This document shows, in pieces, positions 1-7,425 of a DNA stretch of 11,702 nt. Position numbers and translations under genes: made by a program. Position 1 is the stretch's first letter; each line of letters starts with the position of its first letter. This DNA is from an uncultured Ktedonobacteraceae bacterium (lineage in GTDB: Bacteria > Chloroflexota > Ktedonobacteria > Ktedonobacterales > Ktedonobacteraceae): positions 1 to 11,702 of the forward strand of contig CATPCK010000830.1 of NCBI GenBank assembly GCA_955652655.1. The letters run 5' to 3'. Below the pieces are notes generated by a model. That model ran no database searches and was not told where the DNA came from. It saw only the letters and a list, made by a program, of their open reading frames with translations.

Positions 1-1203
1 CTCCTGGTAGCGCCTGAGGTAGAAGAGTGTATCTCCCTTGCCAAAAAATGCTGATGAAGAGTTGGAATCCAGCTGGATGGCACGCTCGTACGCCACCAAC
101 GCCTCCTGGTAGCGCTTGAGGTTATAGAGGATGTTCCCCTTCCCTTCGTAGGCATGGGCGTAGGTTGGATCAAGTTGAATCGTTTTCTCAAAGGCGGCCA
201 GGGCCTCCTGATAGCGATTGAGACAGATGAACGCGTCCCCCCTGGCATCGTAGGCATCGGTATAATTCGGATCAAGTTGCAGCGCTCGCTCATATGCTAC
301 CAGCGCTTCGAGGTAATGTTCACTATCGTGGAGAGTATGGCCCTCTTTCAACCACTGTTCTTTGGTCTTCTGGCTGGGGAGCATATGCAAGGCAGCGATA
401 AAAGCTGCGACATCAGGGTAACGATCGGCCCGTTCCTTGGAAAGCGCCTTGAGAATAGCCCGTTCAACAGGTATAGGCAGGTAGGTATTAAACTGAGTCG
501 GAGCAGGCGGAGGCTCCGTCATATGTTTCAGTGCCATAGACACAGCGCTGGAGGCGACAAATGGATTGCGCCCTGTGACCATTTCATAAGCAATGCAGGC
601 CAGCGCATACTGATCGCTTCGCTTACTGATCATTCCGTCAAACTGCTCTGGCGCCATATACAGAGGAGTACCAATGACATTCACAGGACTCGTGCGGGGC
701 GTTGAGAGCACGACAGCAATACCGAAGTCGGCCAGCAGCGCATCGTCCCTGGCATTAAAGAGAATATTTTCCGGTTTGAGGTCGCGGTGAATGATGTTTT
801 GCTGATGAGCATGGGAGAGACCCTGCCCAACCTGTGTGAGGATCATCAGGGCTTCGTCCACAGGGAGCGGATGGAGATGATGGTCCTGTAAACGGTCCCG
901 CAGAGAGCCGTTCGGGGCATATTCAACCACAAAGTAGGGGATACCATCATCAATACCGACATCGTGGATGGGCAGAATATTGGGATGTTTCAGCATTTCC
1001 AACAGTTGGGCCTCCTGGAGAAAATTATCACGCTCCTTTTGAGACCCAAGATAGGTTCGGTGCAGCACTTTGATCGCTACGACCCGTTTCGTGAGATAGA
1101 TATGCACGCCCTTATATACTCGACCAAAGGAACCACTGGCTAGCTCTTCGACAACGCGATAGTTCCCTATCTGTCTTCCAATGTAGTTGTCTTCTCTTGC
1201 CAT
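1..1203 (-). CDS. Ser/Thr protein kinase with C-terminal TPR repeats (3' part beyond window)
   Basis: Eukaryote-like (Hanks-type) Ser/Thr kinase, predicted cytosolic, 401 codons visible and open at the left edge. Translated by eye from the minus strand. Kinase domain about residues 15-272: Gly-rich loop 'SGSFGRVYKG' (23-32), VAIK lysine K45, helix-C glutamate E64, HRD 139-141 with K143 and N146, DFG 159-161, APE 184-186. All catalytic residues are present, so it should be active. TPR units begin almost directly after the kinase, near residue 281, with aromatic anchors W284, Y318, Y352 and F386 exactly 34 residues apart; the last visible unit is cut. There is no membrane segment between kinase and TPRs, unlike PknB-type receptors. 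The ATG at 1203 is supported by AAGGA at 1211-1215, 7 bases upstream. The TPR-coding DNA repeats every 102 bases. The target is unknown; TPRs usually bind protein partners. Confidence 0.93.
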   Translation of the reverse strand, partial: MAREDNYIGRQIGNYRVVEELASGSFGRVYKGVHIYLTKRVVAIKVLHRTYLGSQKERDNFLQEAQLLEMLKHPNILPIHDVGIDDGIPYFVVEYAPNGSLRDRLQDHHLHPLPVDEALMILTQVGQGLSHAHQQNIIHRDLKPENILFNARDDALLADFGIAVVLSTPRTSPVNVIGTPLYMAPEQFDGMISKRSDQYALACIAYEMVTGRNPFVASSAVSMALKHMTEPPPAPTQFNTYLPIPVERAILKALSKERADRYPDVAAFIAALHMLPSQKTKEQWLKEGHTLHDSEHYLEALVAYERALQLDPNYTDAYDARGDAFICLNRYQEALAAFEKTIQLDPTYAHAYEGKGNILYNLKRYQEALVAYERAIQLDSNSSSAFFGKGDTLFYLRRYQE

Positions 1204-1265
1204 GCTAATGTCCTTGAAAAAGAGAGCAGGGTGTTTTTTCGTTAAAATTGTAATTGTGCATTCTT

Positions 1266-1295
1266 AGTATAACAATGGCATGTTAATGCCGTCAA
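1266..1295 (-). promoter_or_regulatory. sigma-70-like promoter of the kinase-TPR gene
   Basis: On the minus strand TTGACG (1290-1295) and TATACT (1266-1271) match the -35 and -10 consensus at five of six positions each, with an 18-base spacer. Predicted transcription start is near 1259, giving a leader of about 55 bases before the ATG at 1203. Read directly from the sequence; activity is inferred. Confidence 0.6.
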
Positions 1296-1306
1296 CAAAA
1301 GACGGC
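1277..1306. promoter_or_regulatory. two overlapping inverted repeats on the kinase promoter (candidate operator)
   Basis: GGCAT-N4-ATGCC (1277-1290) lies within the spacer between -10 and -35. GCCGTC-N7-GACGGC (1288-1306) covers the -35 element and the bases just upstream. The two dyads share GCC at 1288-1290. A repressor bound at either would block polymerase, so an operator is plausible; the bound protein is unknown. Confidence 0.35.
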
Positions 1307-1433
1307 GTGGCAGAAAAACTCATCGAGATGTCATATAACAATAGACGTTGAAGTATGATCAAAATAAATTTGAAAGAAGATCTATTGCTATCCTGGTATG
1401 CATTACGCCAGGAGTATCGACCGGCCCCCACGA

Positions 1434-1452
1434 GGGCGCAATAAATGCGCCC
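1434..1452 (-). terminator. hairpin downstream of aconitase
   Basis: GGGCGCA-ATAAA-TGCGCCC is a perfect 7-bp stem with a 5-base loop, starting 24 bases after the aconitase stop. No U-tract follows on the minus strand, so it is not a classical intrinsic terminator. It may protect the 3' end or assist termination. A weaker stem TCCTGG/CCAGGA lies further on at 1391-1413. Confidence 0.4.
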
Positions 1453-1475
1453 CCTACGCTCATGATGATATTACC

Positions 1476-4325
1476 CTACGCTTTCATGAGTCTCCTCAAG
1501 ACCGTGGGCAGAATGCCGCCATTCTCGTAATAGGTTACATCGATGGGGCTATCCAGGCGTGCGAGCGTTTGGAACGAGAATGTGGAACCGTCTTCGCGGG
1601 TGACTTTGACTGTCACTTCCTGACGTGGTTTCAAACCCTCTTCAATGCCTTCGATATCGTAGACCTCTTTCCCCGTCAGGCCAAGCGATTCTTTACTCTC
1701 ACCCTGCTTAAACTGCAAGGGTAAAATGCCCATGCCAACGAGGTTACTGCGGTGAATGCGTTCAAAGCTCTCAGCGATGACCGCACGAACGCCCAACAGC
1801 AGTGGACCTTTGGCTGCCCAGTCGCGCGAGCTACCAGAGCCGTACTCCTTGCCCGCGATAACGAGCAGGGGAACACCTTCCTGCTGGTAGCGCATAGAGG
1901 CCTCGTAGATGGTCGTCTGTTCTCCATCGGGCAGATGGACCGTATAGTACCCCTCCTTGTCCGGGGTCAGATGATTGCGCAAGCGAATATTGCCAAAAGT
2001 TCCACGTACCATCACCTCGTGATTACCACGCCGCGCCCCATAGGTGTTGAAGTCACGCTTCTCGACACCCTTCTCGATGAGGTAACGTCCCGCCGGGCTG
2101 GTAGGAGAGAAACTGCCTGCCGGGGAGATATGGTCGGTGGTGATGGAGTCATCAAGCATGGCTAGCACGCGCGCTCCGCGAATATTCTTCACGCCTTGCG
2201 GCTCAGGGGACATGCCTTGAAAGAACGGGGGCTCCTGAATATAGGTAGAATTGGGGTCCCAGTCAAAAAGTTCGCCCGTCGAATTTGACAATGAGCGCCA
2301 GTGTTCGTCACCTACAAAGACCGAGGCATAGTTCTTAGCGAACACCTCGGGAGTAACGGATTGAGCCACGACCTCGCTCACTTCCTTCTGCGTAGGCCAC
2401 AAGTCACGCAGGTAGACCGCCTCACCATTGGCATCGGTTCCAATCGGGTCTTTGGTCAGATCGATATCTACGGTTCCCGCGAGCGCATAGGCCACCACCA
2501 GGGGCGGCGAGGCGAGAAAGCTGGCACGCACCTGCGGGTGGATGCGCCCTTCAAAGTTGCGGTTACCACTCAGCACTGCCGCGACAACGAGGTCATTCTC
2601 TTGCACTGCCTCGGCGACTGGCTCCGCCAGGGGGCCGCTATTGCCGATACAGGTGGTGCAGCCAAAGCCGACCAGGTGGAAGCGCAGGGCCTCCAGGTAT
2701 GCCAGCAGATCAGCGTTGGAGAGGTAGTCCATTACAGCGCGCGAGCCAGGAGCCAGGCTGGTCTTGACGGTGGGCTTGACGGATAGACCGCGCTCTACCG
2801 CGTGCTTAGCGAGAAGGCCGGCGGCGATCATCACGGAGGGATTGGAGGTATTGGTACAACTGGTGATGGCGGCAATGGCAACGGAACCATCGGTCATATG
2901 TGTCTCTGTACCAGCTATGGATACGAGAACATCTTTCCCATGTCCGTTCTGTCCGCCAGAATTGGTACTGTTACCACCTCTGTTCTCCGCCGCCTTTTTC
3001 TCCTCGTCTTCTCTCTGGGCAACGGGATCGGGATTGGCTTTACCACCCTCAGTGCCAAGTCGAATAAGTGCATTCTCGACAGCACCGTTCTCTTGCCCCA
3101 CTTTGAAACGGTCGGCAAAGGCAGTGCGGAATGCCTGCCCAAGGTTATGCATGGCGACGCGGTCCTGAGGGCGCCGTGGACCGGCCAGGCTGGGTTCGAT
3201 AGTGCCAAGATCAAGTTCGAGCAGGTCATCGAACTGCGGCTCAGGCGAGTCGTCTGTGCGGAAGAGCCCCTGCGCCTTAGTATAGCGTTCGACAAGGTTT
3301 ACCAATTCCGGGTCACGCCCGGTGTTTCGCAGATAGCGGAGCGTCTCGGCATCCACCGGGAAGAGGGTCGATGTCGCGCCAAATTCAGGGGACATATTAG
3401 AGATGGTGGCACGGTCTGCGAGGGGGAGCTGACTCAGTCCAGGGCCGGTAAACTCGACAAACTTGGCAACGACGCCATGCTTGCGTAATATTTGCGTGAC
3501 CGTCAGCACCAGGTCCGTCGCGGTTGCGCCTTCTGGAAGCGCGCCGACAAGACGCATGCCGATGACTTCAGGAGTCAGCAGGTAGAGCGGTTGGCCTAAG
3601 AGCACAGCTTCTGCCTCGATACCACCAGCGCCCCAACCGAGGACACCCAGACCATTGATCATGGTCGTATGTGAATCGGTACCGATCAGCGTATCGGGGA
3701 AAGCCACCGTTTCGCCATGCTCTTCTTTCGTCATAACGACCGGGGCAAGAAACTCCAGGTTCACCTGGTGAACGATACCGGTACCTGGAGGTACCACACG
3801 GAAATTGCTGAAGGCCTGTTGCCCCCAGCGGAGCAGGGCATATCGCTCGCTGTTACGCTCGTACTCGCGCTCTACATTGCGGGCGAAGGCGAGGGTTGAG
3901 CCGAAGAGGTCAACCTGCACCGAGTGGTCGATAACCAGGTCGGCGGGAACCAGGGGGTTGACCTTCTGTGGATCACCATGCATACGAGCCATAGCAGAGC
4001 GCATCGCCGCCAGGTCTGCGACAGCTGGAACGCCGGTAAAGTCTTGCAGGAGGACGCGGGCTGGCAGAAAAGGGTATTCCGCATCCGACTTCGCGGCCTG
4101 ACCAGGTACCCAGCGCGCAAGGGAGAGGACATCATCTTCACTGACAAGCTCTCCACCCGCGTGACGCAGGGCGTTCTCTAACAAGATTTTGACGGTGAAA
4201 GGCAGGCGGTCAATGCCCTGTACGCCTCTTTTAGAGAGCGAATCCAGCTGGTAGTAGGTGATTTTGCGGGAGACGCCCTGCAGCGTTGTACGCGCACCCA
4301 ATATGTCTTTTTTGTCTGTAGTCAT
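1476..4325 (-). CDS. acnA: aconitate hydratase A (aconitase)
   Basis: Converts citrate to isocitrate via cis-aconitate in the TCA cycle; cytosolic [4Fe-4S] enzyme of the AcnA/IRP1 family. 949 residues. The three cluster ligands are present: C490 in 'AITSCTNTSNP', and C556 and C559 in 'GFGCTTCIGNSG'. Other family motifs are 'IGTDSHTTMINGLGVLGWG' (214-232), 'SGNRNFEGR' (586-594), 'TTDHISPAGSF' (729-739, mobile C-terminal domain) and the substrate-binding 'YGSGSSRDWAAKGP' (828-841). A longer frame reaches 4415, but the ATG at 4325 has AAGGA (4333-4337) 7 bases upstream, its N-terminus MTTDKKDILG begins like family members, and the extension nearly reaches the predicted transcription start. The enzyme is longer than the roughly 890-residue E. 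coli AcnA, partly because of a hydrophilic Gly/Asn/Lys/Glu-rich insert at about 433-465. It is transcribed alone as far as the sequence shows. Confidence 0.97.
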   Translation of the reverse strand: MTTDKKDILGARTTLQGVSRKITYYQLDSLSKRGVQGIDRLPFTVKILLENALRHAGGELVSEDDVLSLARWVPGQAAKSDAEYPFLPARVLLQDFTGVPAVADLAAMRSAMARMHGDPQKVNPLVPADLVIDHSVQVDLFGSTLAFARNVEREYERNSERYALLRWGQQAFSNFRVVPPGTGIVHQVNLEFLAPVVMTKEEHGETVAFPDTLIGTDSHTTMINGLGVLGWGAGGIEAEAVLLGQPLYLLTPEVIGMRLVGALPEGATATDLVLTVTQILRKHGVVAKFVEFTGPGLSQLPLADRATISNMSPEFGATSTLFPVDAETLRYLRNTGRDPELVNLVERYTKAQGLFRTDDSPEPQFDDLLELDLGTIEPSLAGPRRPQDRVAMHNLGQAFRTAFADRFKVGQENGAVENALIRLGTEGGKANPDPVAQREDEEKKAAENRGGNSTNSGGQNGHGKDVLVSIAGTETHMTDGSVAIAAITSCTNTSNPSVMIAAGLLAKHAVERGLSVKPTVKTSLAPGSRAVMDYLSNADLLAYLEALRFHLVGFGCTTCIGNSGPLAEPVAEAVQENDLVVAAVLSGNRNFEGRIHPQVRASFLASPPLVVAYALAGTVDIDLTKDPIGTDANGEAVYLRDLWPTQKEVSEVVAQSVTPEVFAKNYASVFVGDEHWRSLSNSTGELFDWDPNSTYIQEPPFFQGMSPEPQGVKNIRGARVLAMLDDSITTDHISPAGSFSPTSPAGRYLIEKGVEKRDFNTYGARRGNHEVMVRGTFGNIRLRNHLTPDKEGYYTVHLPDGEQTTIYEASMRYQQEGVPLLVIAGKEYGSGSSRDWAAKGPLLLGVRAVIAESFERIHRSNLVGMGILPLQFKQGESKESLGLTGKEVYDIEGIEEGLKPRQEVTVKVTREDGSTFSFQTLARLDSPIDVTYYENGGILPTVLRRLMKA

Positions 4326-4813
4326 AGAAATGTCCTTAATTATACGTAGCGTTGTCCATATAGGAGGAGGGAACCGGGCACGACTCGTACATGCCGGGCT
4401 CTCGAACCTATGCAAAGAATCTCTTCCTCTTCATTATATGTGACCGTACATGGTAGCGGCAAGGAGGATAGGTTTAAGGGGGTAAATGGTGTAGGCAGCA
4501 CTCATAAGAGGTTATGTAGCCGGTGAGTGTTTATTTATACAAGAGAGCGACATCGCACGGAGAGACAAAGATGCAACAACCCTGTATCCAGGTGGCGGTT
4601 TGTAGATCGATAATCTTGGCACTCACAGTCCGGTCCCGGTTCCATTCCATGAGTATATCAACCATCCACCACCGTGGCAAACACTCTTCGACGATTGGCT
4701 ACCTATGAGTTCTGCCTACTGTTACTATGCGCTATTTGCATTTTGAGCGCAACAGCAGTTATACCTAGCGTATGAAAAAAAGGAGAGGCGCACCATTGAT
4801 AGCCCGTTGCTTG
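4326..4813. other. intergenic region upstream of aconitase
   Basis: This 488-base stretch holds the aconitase promoter and an about 100-base 5' leader. In the leader, an imperfect stem (CCGG-CA paired with TGCCGG, one bulged base) lies near 4374-4405. A dyad TGCGCT/AGCGCA with a 12-base loop is at 4728-4751, and a run of seven T on the minus strand (4775-4781) lies 33 bases after the histidine kinase stop. A GTG-started 61-codon frame at 4523 (plus) has no close ribosome site and is not accepted. Otherwise I see nothing. Confidence 0.55.
4433..4462 (-). promoter_or_regulatory. promoter of aconitase
   Basis: Minus-strand TATAAT (4433-4438) is a perfect -10. It is preceded after an 18-base spacer by TTGCCG (4457-4462), which matches the -35 at four of six positions. 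The predicted start near 4426 leaves a leader of about 100 bases before the ATG at 4325 and argues against the longer reading frame starting at 4415. Confidence 0.55.
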
Positions 4814-4832
4814 CTACCCCCGATGGGGTAGC
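4813..4832 (-). terminator. perfect hairpin spanning the histidine kinase stop codon
   Basis: GCTACCCC-CGAT-GGGGTAGC on the plus strand is an 8-bp perfect stem with a 4-base loop, and it contains the TAG stop (4814-4816) of the histidine kinase. No U-tract follows directly; a T7 run comes about 32 bases later. It could end or stabilise the two-component transcript, or slow ribosomes at the stop. Its function is inferred. Confidence 0.4.
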
Positions 4833-6394
4833 GAAAGAACGATTGTGCAGCCTTTGCCGGGAGGCGAGATTATGGAGAGTTGCGCTCCGATGAGCGCTGC
4901 GCGCTCACGCATTCCCAGTAATCCCAGGCCGCTCTGTGAATTATGATCCGGGTCAACGGGTGGTCGTTTGTTCACAAATCCCTGCCCATTGTCGCGAATA
5001 GTAACCTGGAGCAGGTCAGAGCGATAGCATAGCTCTATAGCGGCCTGGGTAGCCTGGGAATGCCGCCATATATTCGACAATGCCTCCTGCACGATACGGA
5101 AAATGGCAATTTCTGATTCGGGTAGTGCAGGTCGCGGTGACCCTGTGCAGACAAAACTACAGGGAACACCGCGCGCGGCGGAACTATCGCTGAGCCATTC
5201 AAGGGCTGCGCGCAGGCCAAGGTCATCAAGCACCGATGGGCGCAGATCCCGACAGGCTCGACGAACGCCTTCCAGCGTGGAATCAGCGAGATTCTGCAGG
5301 TTGGAGAGCCATTTCACATCTTTTTCCGGCAGGTCCCGTTTGCCTATAGCTCTTTCGAGGCCATTTAAGCCAAGCGAGAGAGCGATCAGTGCCTGGGCGG
5401 TATCGTCATGCAATTCCCGCGCCAGACGGCGACGTTCTTCTTCTTGCACCCGAGTAATCAGTGAAGCAAAATCGCGCAGTTCGTCCTGCCGTTGACGAGC
5501 ACTACTGAGGTCTTTTAATGTGCGCTGTAATTCACCAGTACGAATGCTCAGCCGCGTACTGACGAGTGCGAGGTAGTAGATGGCGAAGAGAGGTACAAGA
5601 AAGAAGATCCAGGCAAGTTCCGCCGCGGCATCATCGAAGATATCTACTACAGGTAACAGGGGGCCCACACTCAGCACCAATACCTGAAAGCGCAGAACTG
5701 GCGAATGGAGGTATTCGACCCAGGCGGAACGGAAGTTTGAAGCATAGGCATCCGCCACCAGGGGGAATGAAACAATGCCAAATAAACATAGCATGACCGC
5801 CGCGGCCAGGATCGAGCCTAGAAACTCTTTGGATTCAGCAAAGTGGTAAAGAGGGAGGTCAGGCGAGATACTATCATGTATCGAACCTGAGATCCACCTA
5901 TAAAGTGTACCCGAGAGGAAAACGACCACGGCAGTCGCAGCCAGGCGATAGCTGGCCTCCTTCCAGCCAACATAGCCACGTAAGAAGGTATACACCTGGA
6001 GAAACAACTGAGTGATCAGGGCAGTGAGTACAGCGGCCGGCACACCTATTAACACAGCTGCGGCCAGATAGATAGGAGCAGTGATATCAAAAAGGAAGAG
6101 AGGTTTCCATGTTTCCCGTGGTCGTTGTGTATTGTGGGGTGTTGGCGTCTCTGCCACCTCCAATTTGAGGTAGCGAAGGAGAAGGAAACGTCCTAACAAG
6201 GCAAGGATTATTGAGAGTACCACCAGGCTATAGATGGCACGTGGTCCATACAAGTTGTGCGCGGGCTGATAATTCATAAGTGACCAGATGAAGAGGAGCA
6301 GCGATAGCCCTAAAGAGAGAGCAGCGACTACCAGCTTCATGTGAGAGTTTGATTGGGAATACCACGATACCTTGTAGGATTTGCTAGTTGTCAT
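4814..6394 (-). CDS. multi-TM sensor histidine kinase, HisKA_3 (NarX/DesK-like) type
   Basis: 526 residues. Sensor kinase that autophosphorylates and passes phosphate to a response regulator, almost certainly the one encoded just upstream. The N-terminal half is membrane-embedded with about seven hydrophobic segments (roughly 20-40, 53-75, 105-132, 150-166, 192-215, 236-254, 258-278) and no recognisable extracellular sensor domain. A coiled-coil-like stretch (281-315) leads to the HisKA_3 motif 'RRRLARELHDDTAQALIAL', with phospho-acceptor H329. The ATPase domain has an N-box 'QEALSNIWRHSQA' (436-448), G1 'DNGQGF' (468-473) and G2 'GLGLLGMRERA' (489-499). The frame opens at 6487, but the ATG at 6394 has AGGA 5 bases upstream and overlaps the regulator's stop by 11 bases, implying translational coupling. 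ATG at residue 19 is an alternative start. The signal sensed is unknown. Confidence 0.93.
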   Translation of the reverse strand: MTTSKSYKVSWYSQSNSHMKLVVAALSLGLSLLLFIWSLMNYQPAHNLYGPRAIYSLVVLSIILALLGRFLLLRYLKLEVAETPTPHNTQRPRETWKPLFLFDITAPIYLAAAVLIGVPAAVLTALITQLFLQVYTFLRGYVGWKEASYRLAATAVVVFLSGTLYRWISGSIHDSISPDLPLYHFAESKEFLGSILAAAVMLCLFGIVSFPLVADAYASNFRSAWVEYLHSPVLRFQVLVLSVGPLLPVVDIFDDAAAELAWIFFLVPLFAIYYLALVSTRLSIRTGELQRTLKDLSSARQRQDELRDFASLITRVQEEERRRLARELHDDTAQALIALSLGLNGLERAIGKRDLPEKDVKWLSNLQNLADSTLEGVRRACRDLRPSVLDDLGLRAALEWLSDSSAARGVPCSFVCTGSPRPALPESEIAIFRIVQEALSNIWRHSQATQAAIELCYRSDLLQVTIRDNGQGFVNKRPPVDPDHNSQSGLGLLGMRERAALIGAQLSIISPPGKGCTIVLSLPHRG

Positions 6395-7151
6395 AGGTGT
6401 CCTGTAAGGATATGATACCTTCGCGCAAAGCAAGTAATACGGCCTCGGTGCGGGAACCAACATGCATCTTCGTAAAAATGTTGGCAAGATGACTATGGAC
6501 AGTGCGTATGCTCAGCCCCAACCTACGTGCTATTTCTTTGTTGGCTAAACCTCTTGCAGCCAAGCGCAAGACATCTAATTCCCGTTCGCTGAGCAGATCG
6601 GAGGCGCGAGGCGTTGGATTGGTCTGCGTAGAGAGCCTGCGCATCATTTTTTCCGCAAGTGAGGGCGGCAAGACTGATTCTCCGCGTGAAACCTCATGGA
6701 TGGCGTTGACCAGTTCTTGCCCATGAACGTTTTTGAGCAAGAACCCCGCGGCTCCCGCTTCGAGTAAGGCGATGAGGTATGGTTCATCATCATAGGCGGA
6801 GAGTATGAGGATAGCGGTCTCGGGACAGTAGGTCTTGATCTCGCGCGTGGCCTGGATGCCCCCGATTCCCGGCATAGCGATGTCAATGATAGCGATATCT
6901 GGATGCAGGCGTTGTACAGCCTCGACGGCCTCTTCGCCGCTTGCTGCCTCAGCAACAACTTCTACGTCACTCTCTGCTTCCAGCAGACGGCGCGTCCCTT
7001 CGCGCACAAGGGCATGATCGTCCACCAGAATGACGCGGATCTGACGGCTACTGCTCTCATTCTCGCCCGCGTAGCCTGTCGATGGCTGGTCTGCCTGTGT
7101 GCTCATTATGTCTTTGTCATTCTGATTCTGTTTGATGGATTCACCTTGCAT
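6384..7151 (-). CDS. NarL/LuxR-family response regulator
   Basis: 255 residues. Cytosolic DNA-binding regulator. Receiver domain about 37-155 with acidic pair D44/D45 in 'VILVDDHALVREG', phospho-acceptor D90 in 'IIDIAMPGIGG', switch S118 and conserved K140. The LuxR-type helix-turn-helix is at about 186-240: 'LSERELDVLRLAARGLANKE', then 'RTVHSHLANIF'. It is first in a two-gene unit with the histidine kinase. The first ATG (7151) has only a weak purine-rich site (AGAGAG, 11 bases away). The ATG at 7106 (residue 16) has no better one, and the first 35 residues are a polar, probably disordered tail, so the start is uncertain. Targets are unknown; such regulators often control their own operon or a neighbouring one. 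Confidence 0.93.
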   Translation of the reverse strand: MQGESIKQNQNDKDIMSTQADQPSTGYAGENESSSRQIRVILVDDHALVREGTRRLLEAESDVEVVAEAASGEEAVEAVQRLHPDIAIIDIAMPGIGGIQATREIKTYCPETAILILSAYDDEPYLIALLEAGAAGFLLKNVHGQELVNAIHEVSRGESVLPPSLAEKMMRRLSTQTNPTPRASDLLSERELDVLRLAARGLANKEIARRLGLSIRTVHSHLANIFTKMHVGSRTEAVLLALREGIISLQDTYDN

Positions 7152-7425
7152 ACCGACTATATCTCTCTTTTCAGCAGTTTTTGCGATTTTCGTGCCTTGA
7201 GGCTGTACATTTTAATGTGAATACTATAACCAACAGCACAACATATACTACCGCAATTCTGCCTACCCAACCATTATGACAGGCTTTGATGGCGAGGGCA
7301 AGTCCCGGTTCATTTTGTATTGACAAAGCAACGTACTTTTCGCTACAGTAGAGAAAGGCAAATAGACCAAGCAGGCTACTATGCAGGTATAGGTTAAAGA
7401 AGGGGAGAAAGGGAGAAAGAGGCCC
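7152..7425. promoter_or_regulatory. divergent intergenic region between the two-component pair and the zinc-ribbon/TPR pair
   Basis: This 274-base region must contain promoters for both directions. A good rightward promoter lies at 7320-7349. Leftward, a TATAGT (7223-7228) could be a -10 for the response regulator, but no convincing -35 lies at normal distance. A short dyad ACATT-TT-AATGT (7207-7218) sits just downstream of that -10 and is a possible regulator site. No gene is supported here. Confidence 0.4.
7320..7349 (+). promoter_or_regulatory. promoter of the zinc-ribbon/TPR gene pair
   Basis: A perfect TTGACA (7320-7325), an 18-base spacer, then TACAGT (7344-7349; four of six matches to TATAAT). 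The predicted start near 7356 gives a purine-rich leader of about 70 bases that ends in GGGAG and AGAGG before the ATG at 7426. It probably serves both 7426-9183 and the gene starting at 9218. Confidence 0.55.

Larger units (their letters stand above)
1204..1475. other. intergenic region between aconitase and kinase-TPR gene
   Basis: This 272-base gap holds the promoter of the kinase-TPR gene with overlapping inverted repeats, and a hairpin just past the aconitase stop. I see no gene: short plus-strand reading frames starting near 1348 and 1398 run into the antisense of aconitase and lack recognisable protein features. Confidence 0.6.

Noticed and set aside
1..312. Tandem 102-base DNA repeats considered as a CRISPR or satellite array
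   Set aside because: The period equals one 34-residue TPR unit in the open minus-strand frame, so it is coding repeat sequence.
154..705. 183-codon plus-strand ORF
   Set aside because: Antisense to the kinase domain, which has every catalytic motif on the minus strand; no protein-like features.
1752..4181. Many plus-strand and out-of-frame ORFs inside the aconitase gene, the longest 228 codons at 2802-3488
   Set aside because: They lie antisense or out of frame to a strongly conserved enzyme, and their translations show no recognisable domain.
4326..4415. 30-residue N-terminal extension of aconitase from an ATG at 4415
   Set aside because: It begins only about 11 bases after the predicted transcription start, lacks family similarity, and the ATG at 4325 has a good ribosome site.
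4523..4708. 61-codon GTG-started ORF in the aconitase upstream region
   Set aside because: No well-placed ribosome site and no recognisable protein character.
4772..4831. 19-codon plus-strand ORF beginning MKKRRGAP, leader-peptide-like
   Set aside because: No ribosome site or promoter seen, it runs antisense into the end of the histidine kinase gene, and no downstream plus-strand gene exists for it to regulate.
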